DNA of 37,966 nucleotides from Leptolyngbya sp. FACHB-36 (GCF_014695955.1 NZ_JACJPG010000326.1:1-37966), one strand, 5' to 3'. Positions 9,321 to 18,373 are shown, numbered from the stretch's first letter. Numbers and translations are program-made. The notes: a model not told the origin generated them from the letters alone.

Positions 9321-9689
9321 ATGGTTGATGCAAAGCGTGCTGGATCAGAAGCATGGCTAGAGTTAAACCTGCAAGCAACAGCTAGCAGCGTTCGAGAGCT
9401 AGCTCAACATTGCCGAGGGGACAGCCTTAAACTTTTAGCACTTCTACGACTGCTTGAGAGCCTGCATCAGGAAATTCGGGAGGGCTTATTTCAGGAGTCT
9501 CTTCCCGATAATCGCCAAGCGTTGTATAGCTTGCTGAAAGACATTGAGACGGTGGGCGGATGGCCATACATCCACCGAATGAAGCTGCAACTGCTGCTAA
9601 AGAACATTTCAACAGAGGCAAACGGTGACTTGTCGGTGTTAGTTGAGGCAACTCAAGCCCCCAACCCAAAAGACACTACTGCTCAATAA
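9321..9689 (+). CDS. Uncharacterised helical protein next to psbM
   Basis: A 122-residue protein from the ATG at 9321, with AGGA 11 bases upstream. The frame stays open back to a GTG at 9189, but the added 44 residues look non-coding in composition. Predicted content is mostly alpha-helical and leucine-rich, with CRGDSLKLLALLRLLESLHQ and a more distinctive GGWPYIHRMKLQLLLKN. There is no signal peptide, membrane segment or cofactor motif. I do not recognise the family. It is convergent with psbM and divergent from psbO, so a PSII link is only suggested by location. Confidence 0.6.
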   Translation: MVDAKRAGSEAWLELNLQATASSVRELAQHCRGDSLKLLALLRLLESLHQEIREGLFQESLPDNRQALYSLLKDIETVGGWPYIHRMKLQLLLKNISTEANGDLSVLVEATQAPNPKDTTAQ

Positions 9690-9710
9690 ATCGAGCATAT
9701 CAACAAATGA

Positions 9711-9738
9711 AGCGTCAAAGGTTTGAGCCTTTGACGCT
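9711..9738. terminator. Hairpin between convergent unknown gene and psbM
   Basis: An 11-bp perfect stem (AGCGTCAAAGG / CCTTTGACGCT) with a 6-base loop lies between the two gene ends and can serve both. T-runs on either side are short. Confidence 0.65.
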
Positions 9739-9763
9739 AGTAGAAATGATTTCAACCGTTGCG

Positions 9764-9880
9764 TTAGGAGTCTTTGTTCGTCTGACTGCTTGCCGTTTGA
9801 ATATAGAGAATTAACAGGAAGACTGCCGGAACTAGCACAAACAGAATGCTAGCAATAAAGCCCAGATCGTTGACTTGCAT
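9764..9880 (-). CDS. psbM: Photosystem II reaction centre protein M
   Basis: A 38-residue single-span protein beginning [19 protein letters not shown] and continuing through a hydrophobic helix to IQTASS. This matches PsbM almost residue for residue over the first 30 positions; PsbM sits at the PSII dimer interface. The C-terminal tail (SSQTNKDS) is a few residues longer than in some cyanobacteria. It is co-oriented with the ferredoxin gene 126 bp upstream, so the two may be co-transcribed, and it ends at a shared hairpin. Confidence 0.95.
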   Translation of the reverse strand: MQVNDLGFIASILFVLVPAVFLLILYIQTASSQTNKDS

Positions 9881-10006
9881 AAAACCTGCCTACCAATCAC
9901 TTCAGGATCGACACCACTAGGATACCACTGCTCTGTTGAGGACAACCCGCCAAATTGCTACTGCTTGACCGCTGCTGCTTGAGCGATCGCCACTGTCGTT
10001 GCAGCG

Positions 10007-10405
10007 TTAAGGCTTCGTATTCACGCTTACAGGACCATGAACCATCGTCTGACAGGCAAGTCGGTAAGTTGCTGGCTTCTTCTTCAGCTTGCGAGTTTCA
10101 ACCTCGGTGCGGGGCGACAAGTTTTCCATTCCCTCGACAACTTCCACGACGCAGGTGCCACACTGCCCATACCCGCCGCAGTTCATCATTTTGCCCATGA
10201 AGGTATAGAGATCAATATTGTTCTCTAGCGCCTTAAATCGCAGGTTGGCTCCGTCCGCAACGATGACCTCGCGGTTTTCCTTAACGAATTTAATAATGCC
10301 CGACTTAAATTGCTTAGGCTGGTTAGCGTTTGACTGCGGCATCGTTGGTTGTAATGGCTCTAAATCCGGAACGTCTGTTTCTAGGGGCTTTGCTAGTTCT
10401 TCCAT
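10007..10405 (-). CDS. [2Fe-2S] ferredoxin, adrenodoxin-like cysteine spacing
   Basis: A 132-residue protein. After a proline- and asparagine-rich N-terminal extension of about 33 residues comes a single fer2 domain. Cluster ligands are Cys76, Cys82, Cys85 ([10 protein letters not shown], spacing CX5CX2C) and Cys118 (RLACQT). Photosynthetic PetF ferredoxins have CX4CX2C, so this is not the main PSI electron acceptor. The spacing is that of adrenodoxin/Isc-type ferredoxins. Its partner enzyme is unknown. It is divergent from psbB and co-oriented with psbM, which suggests a photosynthesis-related role by location only. Confidence 0.88.
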   Translation of the reverse strand: MEELAKPLETDVPDLEPLQPTMPQSNANQPKQFKSGIIKFVKENREVIVADGANLRFKALENNIDLYTFMGKMMNCGGYGQCGTCVVEVVEGMENLSPRTEVETRKLKKKPATYRLACQTMVHGPVSVNTKP

Positions 10406-10725
10406 AGGACAAAAAAGGAAAGGGTAAGTGGCTGACTTAGCAAGTTCTACTCAAGAATACTTTAATAAAACTTAACGAACAAGCAAAGTCAGTTTACAAG
10501 GTTGTTACCTGCTATCTTAAGCTCAATTCCACAACGGAAATTAGCTTTGCTTAAGAATGCGGGTACAGAGAATAATGCTGCCCTATACGGCAAGCGCGGG
10601 CAATCGCCTTTTCTACAGTATTCAGTTTTGAAGAGGTCGAGCAGAGCCACCGCAATGAACAGGCTTCCTATAGTACGCACAGTGTTGCAAGGCATAAAAA
10701 TTGCTTGCAATAGCCCCTAACACTG

Positions 10726-10743
10726 GTTACACTTCTTTATACA
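10726..10743 (+). promoter_or_regulatory. Candidate HLR1 (RpaB-binding) direct repeat upstream of psbB
   Basis: GTTACACT (10726-10733), a 2-base spacer and TTTATACA (10736-10743) match the HLR1 pattern of two (G/T)TTACA(T/A)(T/A) octamers two bases apart, at seven and six of eight positions. RpaB is the conserved cyanobacterial response regulator that binds HLR1 at photosystem and high-light genes. The site lies about 180 bp before psbB. Assignment is by pattern only. Confidence 0.4.
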
Positions 10744-10907
10744 CTTTCATTTTCGCGATCGTGCTGTCAGATAGCGACTCACTTTCGCTTGTAAGGTTGG
10801 GGCTGAGTACGGTTGGGAACGCAAGGTTTCTGTAGGGATGGATTGATCATTTACCAAGATCCATCACTTTAATAAAATGCTTAGAAAGGCGTTGAACTAG
10901 ATTTAGC

Positions 10908-10914
10908 AAGGAGG
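10908..10914 (+). promoter_or_regulatory. Ribosome binding site of psbB
   Basis: AAGGAGG, a full complement to the 16S rRNA 3' end, lies ten bases before the psbB ATG. It is much stronger than most sites in the window and fits a highly expressed protein. Confidence 0.75.
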
Positions 10915-10924
10915 AGCGTAGTCG

Positions 10925-12457
10925 ATGGGACTACCCTGGTACCGAGTTCATACTGTCCTGATCAATGATCCAGGACGACTAATTGCCACCCACCTGATGC
11001 ACACTGCTCTGGTAGCAGGATGGGCAGGTTCTATGGCGCTTTACGAGTTAGCTATTTTTGACCCCAGCGATCCAGTCCTGAACCCTATGTGGCGTCAGGG
11101 CATGTTCGTTCTGCCATTTATGGCGCGTTTGGGTGTTACCCAATCTTGGGGCGGCTGGGGAATCACTGGGGAATCTGCTGTTGACCCCGGTTTTTGGTCG
11201 TTTGAGGGCGTTGCAGCTGCCCACATCGTCTTGTCTGGTCTTCTGTTTTTGGCAGCTTGCTGGCATTGGGTTTACTGGGACCTAGAACTCTTTAGAGACC
11301 CACGTACGGGCGAACCAGCTCTCGACTTGCCCAAAATGTTTGGTATCCACCTGTTTCTGTCTGGTTTGCTCTGCTTCGGCTTTGGTGCATTCCACCTAAC
11401 AGGATTGTTTGGTCCGGGCATGTGGGTGTCTGACCCATACGGCTTGACCGGCAGCGTTCAGCCTGTTGCTCCAGAGTGGGGTCCGGCTGGATTTAACCCG
11501 TTCAACCCAGGCGGTATTGTTGCTCACCACATTGCAGCAGGCATTGTTGGCATCATCGCAGGGCTGTTTCACCTGAGCGTTCGTCCACCAGAGCGGCTCT
11601 ACAAGGCGTTGCGGATGGGGAACATTGAGACAGTACTGTCTAGCAGTATTGCTGCTGTGTTCTTTGCTGCCTTCGTGGTTGCTGGAACGATGTGGTTCGG
11701 CAATGCGGCAACTCCGATCGAGTTGTTCGGTCCCACGCGCTATCAGTGGGATGACGGTTACTTCAAGCAGGAAATTGAGCGTCGCGTTCAAGCAGATCTT
11801 GCAGATGGCGTAGCCTTGGCTGAGGCTTGGTCAAATATTCCTGAGAAGCTTGCGTTTTATGACTATGTTGGCAACAGCCCTGCCAAGGGTGGCTTGTTCC
11901 GTACAGGTCAGATGAACAAAGGCGATGGCATCCCTCAAGCTTGGTTGGGTCATCCCGTTTTCACAGACGGTGAAGGTCGAGAACTCAATGTTCGCCGTTT
12001 GCCAAACTTCTTTGAGAACTTTCCCGTAATTCTCACAGACAAGGATGGCGTTGTCCGTGCTGACATTCCGTTCCGTAAGGCGGAGTCAAAGTACAGCTTT
12101 GAACAGGCTGGCGTAACGGCTAGCTTCTATGGCGGTGCTCTGGCTGGTCAAACTTTTGATGACCCAGCAACTGTGAAGCGGTTCGCTCGGGCGTCGCAGC
12201 TCGGTGAACCCTTTGAGTTCGATCGGGAAACCCTCAACTCTGACGGTGTGTTCCGCACCAGTCCCAGAGGTTGGTTTACCTTTGCTCACGCTACCTTTGC
12301 CCTGCTCTTCTTCTTCGGTCACATCTGGCACGGCTCACGCACCCTCTTCCGGGATGTGTTCGCGGGCATTGACCCTGACCTGTCCGAGGAGCAAGTGGAA
12401 TGGGGCTTCTATCAGAAAGTTGGTGATAGAACTAGCCGCCGCAAAGAGCCTGTATAA
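10925..12457 (+). CDS. psbB: Photosystem II CP47 core antenna protein
   Basis: A 510-residue CP47, the usual full length. It is an inner antenna of PSII with six transmembrane helices and about 16 chlorophyll a molecules, bound mainly through histidines such as those in [44 protein letters not shown] and IVAHHIAAG. The large lumenal loop E lies between helices five and six. The last helix carries [20 protein letters not shown] near the C-terminus. It is followed by psbT after 126 bp, the standard cyanobacterial and plastid order. Confidence 0.99.
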   Translation: MGLPWYRVHTVLINDPGRLIATHLMHTALVAGWAGSMALYELAIFDPSDPVLNPMWRQGMFVLPFMARLGVTQSWGGWGITGESAVDPGFWSFEGVAAAHIVLSGLLFLAACWHWVYWDLELFRDPRTGEPALDLPKMFGIHLFLSGLLCFGFGAFHLTGLFGPGMWVSDPYGLTGSVQPVAPEWGPAGFNPFNPGGIVAHHIAAGIVGIIAGLFHLSVRPPERLYKALRMGNIETVLSSSIAAVFFAAFVVAGTMWFGNAATPIELFGPTRYQWDDGYFKQEIERRVQADLADGVALAEAWSNIPEKLAFYDYVGNSPAKGGLFRTGQMNKGDGIPQAWLGHPVFTDGEGRELNVRRLPNFFENFPVILTDKDGVVRADIPFRKAESKYSFEQAGVTASFYGGALAGQTFDDPATVKRFARASQLGEPFEFDRETLNSDGVFRTSPRGWFTFAHATFALLFFFGHIWHGSRTLFRDVFAGIDPDLSEEQVEWGFYQKVGDRTSRRKEPV

Positions 12458-12583
12458 GGCAACGGGTTAACGATTTCAGGAGGGATTCAGCGTTCTGTTA
12501 GATTCTAGAATCGGCACTCGTTCAATCCCTCTTGTTGTTTGCTTGATAGACTGTTGTTGGATGAACCGTTAGGAATTTCTGAT

Positions 12584-12679
12584 ATGGAAAGCGTTGCTTA
12601 CATCCTGATTCTGGCTTTGGCGATCGGTGTTCTCTTTTTCGCGATCGCGTTTCGAGAGCCGCCCCGGATTGGAAAGTAG
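12584..12679 (+). CDS. psbT: Photosystem II reaction centre protein T
   Basis: A 31-residue protein starting MESVAYILILALAIGVLFF and ending REPPRIGK, matching PsbT, a single-span subunit near the PSII dimer interface and the QA side. AGGA lies ten bases before the ATG. It follows psbB on the same strand and is probably co-transcribed with it, ending at the hairpin at 12714. Confidence 0.97.
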   Translation: MESVAYILILALAIGVLFFAIAFREPPRIGK

Positions 12680-12713
12680 TTCAATCTCAAGGCATTAGCA
12701 GTTTGCTTGACTG

Positions 12714-12742
12714 GACCTAGCTCGTATTGCACGAGCTAGGTC
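12714..12742 (+). terminator. Terminator of psbB-psbT
   Basis: A 12-bp perfect stem (GACCTAGCTCGT / ACGAGCTAGGTC) with a 5-base loop begins 35 bases after the psbT stop. It is followed by TTCCACTTTG, a modest U-tract. Confidence 0.7.
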
Positions 12743-12855
12743 TTCCACTTTGTGGCGTTTCAACTTTACCGAATCGGTTTAGAGTTGTGGTGTGTCATCA
12801 TCGTCGCGGTTTAACCCGATAAGCACTGTAGTTTCGCCTAAGTTGCTCAAATCCA

Positions 12856-13431
12856 TTGACGCTTACCATTCGCTCTGCTCAACCGGATGACCTTGTTGAG
12901 CTAGTTGAAATTCTCCACACAAGTTTTTATTCCAACACTGGGATATGCTGCTGGCTCCAGCCACTATTGCGCCTTGGAATGTATGAAGACATGCGGCAGC
13001 GGTTACAAAAGCTGTCCACCTCCCATCAAATTATTTTAGTTGCGATCGCTGAGTCGAATCGAGACGCGCGACAATCACAAATTGTGGGGACTGTAGAAAT
13101 TGATTTACTGCCAGTGCCAGTCTTACCGTTTCTTGAGTCTCATAGCCCCTACGTCTCGAACTTAGCCGTGAAGCGGGAGTACCGTAGGCAGGGCATTGCT
13201 CAACGATTGCTTGCTGCTTGCGAACAAATTGCCATAGAGCAAGGGTTTCAAAACCTCTATCTTCATGTTCAGGACAAAAACGATGTTGCAAAGCAGCTCT
13301 ACACTAAGGTAGGCTACAGCACACACAAGCCAACTTATTCTTGGCAAGACTGGCAACCGTGGCGCTTTGGAAAGATGCTCTTGCACAAGCAGCTTGACGC
13401 TTTAAGTAAAGAGCGACACAGGGTAATTTAA
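12856..13431 (+). CDS. GNAT-family N-acetyltransferase
   Basis: A 191-residue acetyltransferase. The N-terminus LTIRSAQPDDLVELVEI is the usual first strand and helix of GNAT enzymes. The acetyl-CoA pyrophosphate loop is VKREYRRQGIAQRLL at about residues 110-124, and a C-terminal strand/helix (LYLHVQDKNDVAKQLYTKVGY) completes the fold. The start is a TTG at 12856 with no clear ribosome site; it was chosen because the conserved N-terminus begins there. The arrangement resembles plastid-type GNATs, which acetylate protein lysines or N-termini, but substrate is unknown. It lies alone downstream of the psbT terminator. Confidence 0.85.
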   Translation: MTLTIRSAQPDDLVELVEILHTSFYSNTGICCWLQPLLRLGMYEDMRQRLQKLSTSHQIILVAIAESNRDARQSQIVGTVEIDLLPVPVLPFLESHSPYVSNLAVKREYRRQGIAQRLLAACEQIAIEQGFQNLYLHVQDKNDVAKQLYTKVGYSTHKPTYSWQDWQPWRFGKMLLHKQLDALSKERHRVI

Positions 13432-13778
13432 GTCACTTGAACGACGAATCCTCTTAGAGCCACTTTATTTATTCTTAACAAAAGTGAGCCATTTATGTTG
13501 CTAATGTAAACTTCTTTCAAGTTCAACACCCTATAGCAATCGATGGATGCCATAGAATAAGGTTACGTTGCTTGAGTCTATTAGTTCATTAAATTGTAGA
13601 GTAACTGCAAATAAATGCTGTAGGCGTCGACGATCCGTCCTGGTGCACGCCACGTGAAATGGTTAATTGTGGAGTACGGTTTTGAGGAACAGTCGAGTCA
13701 GCAATGATGCTGCACATGGCTTTCAGTGAGTGTGCTGTGTTGCCGTGCTTCCGCAAGCAGTCCCAGGACTTCAATAGT
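13432..13778. other. Intergenic region between GNAT gene and unknown gene
   Basis: About 350 AT-rich bases without a recognisable gene, hairpin terminator or promoter that I can support. Its right end could be coding if the next gene starts at an upstream ATG at 13704. Confidence 0.4.
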
Positions 13779-14276
13779 ATGAAAGATGAAAGCCTGAGCG
13801 GTCATCAAGATCTGATTGAGTATCCAAGTAACTGTAGAGAGATTCTAGCTCAATTGAGTAGCGGTCAGCTTCTAATGGTGAATAGCCGCAGGCGCAACGG
13901 GCTAATTATATACAAGCGGTTTCATGCAGAGTTTGCAGGACCGGGGGCAGCTGTTGGTAGCTTCTTCGATGTGGATTGCCAGCGAGTAATTCCAGTGGGT
14001 GATTTGTCGCTCGTTCATCCAGAAACACAGGAAGAGCGGCAAAAGGCATACCTCATTCGCCGGCAGTGGATTCGATTAACTCAGCAATTCACCGATAATC
14101 CAGTGCCTCTGCAGCGGGCGCAGATGATTCTGAATCAGTTTGAGAATTACTTTAGTCAAGACACGATCGCCCAGCTACCTGACGAAGCATTTGCACTGCT
14201 GGTTGGAGTGCTGCCGCAAACTATTAGAATGCTGCGGCGAGATCCAGAAGGCTCACAGCGCCAAAGCAAGCCGTGA
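13779..14276 (+). CDS. Uncharacterised protein convergent with the ycf45-like gene
   Basis: A 165-residue protein from the ATG at 13779 (MKDESLSGHQDL), with AGGA ten bases upstream. The frame remains open to an ATG at 13704, adding 25 residues of mixed composition. The middle part (GQLLMVNSRRRNGLIIYKRF and then GAAVGSFFDVDCQRVIPVGDL) looks like a small beta-barrel. The second half is helical (RRQWIRLTQQF, LQRAQMILNQFENYFS, LPDEAFALLVGVLPQTIRML). There is no signal peptide or catalytic motif. I do not recognise the family. It ends 49 bp from the convergent ycf45-like gene. Confidence 0.6.
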   Translation: MKDESLSGHQDLIEYPSNCREILAQLSSGQLLMVNSRRRNGLIIYKRFHAEFAGPGAAVGSFFDVDCQRVIPVGDLSLVHPETQEERQKAYLIRRQWIRLTQQFTDNPVPLQRAQMILNQFENYFSQDTIAQLPDEAFALLVGVLPQTIRMLRRDPEGSQRQSKP

Positions 14277-14325
14277 GTCAAATCTACAGAAGTGCACTAA
14301 TTTTGGTGCAGCCGGAAATGCTTGA

Positions 14326-16302
14326 CTAAGCAGGATAAATTCGCAGGCGACGATTGGGTTCTTCACCAAAGCTGCGGGATTTGAGATGGTAGTGCTCCAC
14401 CAACTCATGCTGCATCTTACGTACCGTTGCAGAACGCGGCAGCAGTTCCACAGGTTGCCCCTTGGGAATAACGATTTGCTCGACTGCCAGTCGTGCTTCC
14501 TCCAGTGCCTCGATTTCGTCATCGCTGCCGCTCTGAGAGAACAAACCAAGATCAGAAGCATCGGGTACGTTGGGATCGTCTATATCCAACATGCGCCGCA
14601 AGCCGCGAGCAATTTGAGGAATCGTACTGGCTTTGATAGTGTGAATGGGAATTTGGCGCGCTTTAGCAATTTGACGCAGCTTCGAGTGATTCTTAACGTG
14701 CGATCGCAATGCTAGAACTGCATCAGCGTTGTCAATGTCTTTAGTTAGCACAACAGGTAGATTCAGCGTCTGAACAATCTGCTCAAGCTGCTGACGGCTG
14801 ACGGCATACGGATAGATATACAGCAGATCCTCACCGTTTGGACCCAAACGCGGTAGTCCTTCACGAGTTTCCTCTAGAGCATTTCCATCCAGAGACTCGT
14901 GTTGAAACGAAATATTGGTTTCATGTACGGTGAAATCTTGAAGGGATTGGTCCAGCAATCGCTCAAACTGCTGCTCCTCAGAACTGAGTTCCGGTTGTCG
15001 CTGGCTAGATAACGGACGCATTTGCCCTGCCGATCGCCAACCTCTCGGAGCGCGTCCCCGGTTCGTTGATCGATCGTCGGTAGCACTACCTCGACTAGCA
15101 AACTGACTAAACGGGCTACGCACTGGAGTCAGTGAGGGACGGTCCGGTCCTGCGGGTGCGCCTGGAGCGGCACTAGAAAGTTCATGGGTGATGACGACTT
15201 TGCCCGTTTCACTAACAGTACGAACTTGGGGATTGGGCAACCGGCCCCGCAGGAGGCTGTCGATTGTCTCCGCGACATGCTCATGCACAACCCAGCGCTG
15301 CCGCTCTAGCATTTCTACAGCAATGTCAAATGTTGGAGGTGCTTTTCGCTCCAGCACGCTTTTTTGACTACCGCGTCGTCGTGCCTCTTCATCTCCTAAC
15401 GTGACGGATTGAATGCCACCGATCAAATCCGAAAGCGTAGGGTTCTTAACTAGATTCTCAAGTCGATTACCGTGAGCGGTTCCAACAAGCTGCACTCCGC
15501 GCTCCGCGATCGTTCGAGCGGCAAGTGCTTCTAGCTCCGTGCCAATTTCGTCAATTACAATCACCTCTGGCATGTGGTTTTCCACCGCCTCGATCATGAC
15601 TTGGTGTTGCAGCTCAGGACGGGCAACTTGCATCCGCCGTGCCCGACCGATCGCTGGATGAGGCACATCACCATCCCCAGCAATCTCATTCGAGGTGTCG
15701 ATGATGACTACGCGCTTTTCTAGCTCATCTGCCAGGACTCGTGCAATTTCCCGCAGCGCCGTTGTTTTACCAACGCCAGGACGCCCCAGCATCAGAATTG
15801 ATCTGCCGCTTTCCACTAGGTCACGAATCATGCCGATCGTGCCAAAGATCGCCCGACCCACTCGGCAAGTTAAACCAATAATTTCTCCCCGCCGATTTCG
15901 CAGCGCGCTAATGCGGTGGAGCGTCTGCTCAATACCCGCTCGATTGTCACCGCCAAAGTCGCCTACCCTCGCAATGCAGTCATTGATATCCGCTTGAGAC
16001 ACGGGTGTCTCAGATAAGTACTCCGCTCGTCCTGGAAATCGAGCTTCTGGACGGCGACCCAGGTCCATTACAACTTCAATGAGCGCATCGCGCTGAGGAT
16101 GTTGCTCCACTGAATGTCGAATCGACAACGGCAAAATATTCAGCAACTTAATCAGGTCGTCTGTAATCTGCATGGTTTCAGGAGCGCTGGCGACAACAGT
16201 GGCAGGATCATCGGGAGAGCCTTGTGCAACATTGTTACTAGCTGGTTGCAGCGGCTCAGAACCTTCTTTGCCAGAAAAGTAGATGCTATCGTGATTTACC
16301 AT
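14326..16302 (-). CDS. ycf45: Ycf45-like AAA ATPase with C-terminal R3H domain
   Basis: A 658-residue protein related to plastid Ycf45 and the SpoIIIAA-type ATPases. Walker [10 protein letters not shown] is at about 173-181 and Walker B VIVIDEIG at about 247-254, inside an AAA core spanning about residues 45-370. A low-complexity linker rich in R, S and P follows. A second helical/beta region ends in [19 protein letters not shown] at about residue 625-645, an R3H single-stranded nucleic-acid-binding motif. The biological role is not established. It is third in the minus-strand order ndhN - ldpA - ycf45, 35 bp after ldpA, so probably co-transcribed. Confidence 0.88.
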   Translation of the reverse strand: MVNHDSIYFSGKEGSEPLQPASNNVAQGSPDDPATVVASAPETMQITDDLIKLLNILPLSIRHSVEQHPQRDALIEVVMDLGRRPEARFPGRAEYLSETPVSQADINDCIARVGDFGGDNRAGIEQTLHRISALRNRRGEIIGLTCRVGRAIFGTIGMIRDLVESGRSILMLGRPGVGKTTALREIARVLADELEKRVVIIDTSNEIAGDGDVPHPAIGRARRMQVARPELQHQVMIEAVENHMPEVIVIDEIGTELEALAARTIAERGVQLVGTAHGNRLENLVKNPTLSDLIGGIQSVTLGDEEARRRGSQKSVLERKAPPTFDIAVEMLERQRWVVHEHVAETIDSLLRGRLPNPQVRTVSETGKVVITHELSSAAPGAPAGPDRPSLTPVRSPFSQFASRGSATDDRSTNRGRAPRGWRSAGQMRPLSSQRQPELSSEEQQFERLLDQSLQDFTVHETNISFQHESLDGNALEETREGLPRLGPNGEDLLYIYPYAVSRQQLEQIVQTLNLPVVLTKDIDNADAVLALRSHVKNHSKLRQIAKARQIPIHTIKASTIPQIARGLRRMLDIDDPNVPDASDLGLFSQSGSDDEIEALEEARLAVEQIVIPKGQPVELLPRSATVRKMQHELVEHYHLKSRSFGEEPNRRLRIYPA

Positions 16303-16337
16303 TTAAGCGACGAGAAAAAGAACAAAAGAAGAACAAA

Positions 16338-17540
16338 TTAGCCGTTGGGGACTAAGTTTGGTAGCTTAAGCTGAGAGACCAGAGAACTTGCCAGATCTAG
16401 AGCCCTCGAAAGCAACTCTGGTGAATCTTCTAAATTGGCAGACTGAGCAGGTCTACTACCTAACACAGATGTCGAGCAAGCTTTGCTAGCACTTTGGGCC
16501 TGCGGCTGAGGATTGCCGCTCGTCGTATTGTCTGTCTCCAGCATTTCTAACTGATTGAGAATTGGCAGAAGCAGCGTCCGAGCAAAGCTGCCATACGCAA
16601 TACCAGCGATGCAGGAAGACTGTGTCAAGCGCTCACTGAATCGATCGCAGTTAAGCAGTCCTAGCGATCGCAATTTTGTAACCGTGTGCTGGTTGGTTCC
16701 GCCCGCTAGCTGCACATACCCTGGCAGTTTTGCTGCCAACACTTTCTGCCCTAGCTTGACGGCTGCTCTGGTTGTACCTGCCCCAATATCTCCACTCATT
16801 GGGCGACCGTCCGTTTGCCAAATGAGCGGACAGGCAAGTGGAGAAATCAGATCGTACAGCGTCCGCAAGTACTCAATTAAGCCCTCTCCGTCCGGGCAGC
16901 TAATGGCGACAAGCTTGAGATTACTAATCCAGGGGGCAATCGCTAGCCACAGGCGTCGAAAATCCTCAACTCGCCCAACCTGCGTGTGAATCTCAATTGC
17001 ATCAACCCCTGCTTGCAGCACCAGTGGGGCGATCGCGTCAGGTGTAGACACATGGGAACTTGTGGAGATATGCTGAATTGGGCACACGGGCAGGCAGCGA
17101 CCGCAGCCGTAACAGCGATCGCGGATGACCCCGGAGAAGCTTCGGTTTGCAACCTGAGTATCAAAGACGATCGCTTGTGCTGGACAAATGCGCTCACAAG
17201 GACGGGCACAATCGGCTGGACAGACGGCAGCGTTGAACTCGGCCTTGCGGAAGTGCGGGTCTTCGCCGTCATTGAAGCTAACCATGAGCCACGGCGGCGT
17301 TAATGTTTGGCGGAGCAACTGCGGAAGCGTTTCCGCAACGTCGAAAGCAGCTTGTAGCCCAATTTTTGCAGCAGAAATAACAGCTGGATCAGCAGCGACA
17401 TCAATACAGTCAGCTCCCGCCAGCGTATACGTCAATACAAGATTCCGAATAGCAGGGAGGTGCTGAAAGCTGGCTCCACAGATTAGCTTGAACCAGTGAC
17501 CTTCCCTTAGGGATCGCAGAGGGTAGTACAAATCGTTCAC
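16338..17540 (-). CDS. ldpA: Circadian-input iron-sulfur protein LdpA
   Basis: A 400-residue protein matching LdpA, which adjusts the cyanobacterial clock period to light by sensing redox state. Two [4Fe-4S] motifs are intact: Cys107/111/115/119 and Cys143/146/149/153 (CYGCGRCLPVC). A TIM-barrel-like part follows. The N-terminus (LREGHWFKLICGASFQHLPA) is characteristic. The start is a GTG at 17540, with GGAGG almost touching it; the TTG at 17531 would have better spacing and cannot be excluded. The C-terminal 60 residues are serine- and alanine-rich. It sits between ndhN and ycf45 on the same strand. Confidence 0.93.
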   Translation of the reverse strand: MNDLYYPLRSLREGHWFKLICGASFQHLPAIRNLVLTYTLAGADCIDVAADPAVISAAKIGLQAAFDVAETLPQLLRQTLTPPWLMVSFNDGEDPHFRKAEFNAAVCPADCARPCERICPAQAIVFDTQVANRSFSGVIRDRCYGCGRCLPVCPIQHISTSSHVSTPDAIAPLVLQAGVDAIEIHTQVGRVEDFRRLWLAIAPWISNLKLVAISCPDGEGLIEYLRTLYDLISPLACPLIWQTDGRPMSGDIGAGTTRAAVKLGQKVLAAKLPGYVQLAGGTNQHTVTKLRSLGLLNCDRFSERLTQSSCIAGIAYGSFARTLLLPILNQLEMLETDNTTSGNPQPQAQSASKACSTSVLGSRPAQSANLEDSPELLSRALDLASSLVSQLKLPNLVPNG

Positions 17541-17664
17541 CCCTCCATGCTAATGCGCCCCGCAAAAAATTACGAGGCGCGATCCAAAATCTTTTATTTT
17601 TGCCAGCTCAATGTCCTGACATCACTAGGCTATTGCAGAGCAGATGCCCGAGCAGTGCCGACAG

Positions 17665-18138
17665 CTAGGCCGACAGCGCTTGCTTTAGAGGAACCCACCG
17701 AAAGATGCGATCGCCTCCAATCTCCACAGCGATTTTCAGGCGCGGCTCGGCAGCGGGAAGATTCACCAGAAATTCAATTTCCTGACTAGACAGAATGTGT
17801 CCTTCAATAATCCACAGCAATAGCCCCTTCGACTTTGGAGGAAGCTGCTCAATCTGGTAGCTCACTAGGGGAGGCAAATAATACGTGTATCCAACCGCTG
17901 CTCCCGCACCGCTACTTTTCTTGCCCAAGTGCGGTGGGCGAACGCCATGCACGCCTGTCAAATACGCGGCTAAGTCTCCCAAGCCCCGCGCCGTAATGCT
18001 GAGCGACGTATAGCCTGCGGCGCGAAGTCGCCGCCGATACCGCCCCTCAAAGCCACCCTCTAGCGGCACGTATAACCCCAGCGCCCCTGACTGCTCTAAA
18101 TCGCGAATTAACTGGTTGCCAGTCGTGATCAGTGCCAT
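17665..18138 (-). CDS. ndhN: NAD(P)H-quinone oxidoreductase subunit N
   Basis: A 157-residue NdhN, one of the oxygenic-photosynthesis-specific peripheral subunits of NDH-1, which runs cyclic electron flow and respiration on thylakoids. The family pattern is clear: GNQLIRDLEQSGALGLYVPLEGG, YTYYLPPLV, KGLLLWIIEGHILSSQE and the end IFRWVPLKQAL. It is soluble and without cofactor motifs, as expected. It begins the minus-strand run with ldpA and ycf45, and its upstream region is shared divergently with the rplC leader. Confidence 0.97.
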   Translation of the reverse strand: MALITTGNQLIRDLEQSGALGLYVPLEGGFEGRYRRRLRAAGYTSLSITARGLGDLAAYLTGVHGVRPPHLGKKSSGAGAAVGYTYYLPPLVSYQIEQLPPKSKGLLLWIIEGHILSSQEIEFLVNLPAAEPRLKIAVEIGGDRIFRWVPLKQALSA

Positions 18139-18285
18139 AGTTGCGCATCCTACTTAACGTTTGCTAATCAGGGGTCAATTGAGTCATAAACCGTAACCTT
18201 ATAGTAAGCCAATCTCTATTACTTGAGTAGAGCGCGAGGTATGGGGATTGTTGCCGGAAGTAATCGACAAATCTTTATAGATTGC

Positions 18286-18315
18286 TAGACAATCTGAGGT
18301 TGTTTGTCTTATATT
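18286..18315 (+). promoter_or_regulatory. Candidate promoter of the ribosomal cluster
   Basis: TAGACA at 18286-18291 and TATATT at 18310-18315 are separated by 18 bases. Each box matches its sigma-70 consensus at five of six positions. It is the best promoter pattern upstream of rplC. Confidence 0.45.
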
Positions 18316-18347
18316 AGGTAACTGCCGCTATTTTAGACCGAAGCGTT

Positions 18348-18373
18348 TTGGCAGCCGAGCTGCTCGGTGCCAA
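18348..18373 (+). promoter_or_regulatory. Leader hairpin 1 of rplC mRNA
   Basis: TTGGCA, a bulged G and CCGAG pair with CTCGGTGCCAA across a 3-base CTG loop, giving an 11-bp stem about 25-30 nt after the predicted transcription start. There is no U-tract, so it is not a terminator. Confidence 0.4.

Larger units (their letters stand above)
10406..10924. other. Divergent promoter region between ferredoxin and psbB
   Basis: No believable gene lies in these 519 bp; two overlapping ORFs of about 72 codons on opposite strands (10489-10720) have no family resemblance. The region should hold promoters for both flanking genes. It contains a candidate HLR1 element at 10726-10743 and ends with a very strong psbB ribosome site. 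Confidence 0.6.

Noticed and set aside
10492-10510. TTTACAAG and GTTACCTG as a second HLR1 candidate.
   Set aside because: The spacing is three bases rather than two and the second octamer is poor.
10489-10720. Two overlapping ORFs of about 72 codons on opposite strands between the ferredoxin gene and psbB.
   Set aside because: No recognisable family, no good ribosome sites, and they lie in a region expected to hold two divergent promoters.
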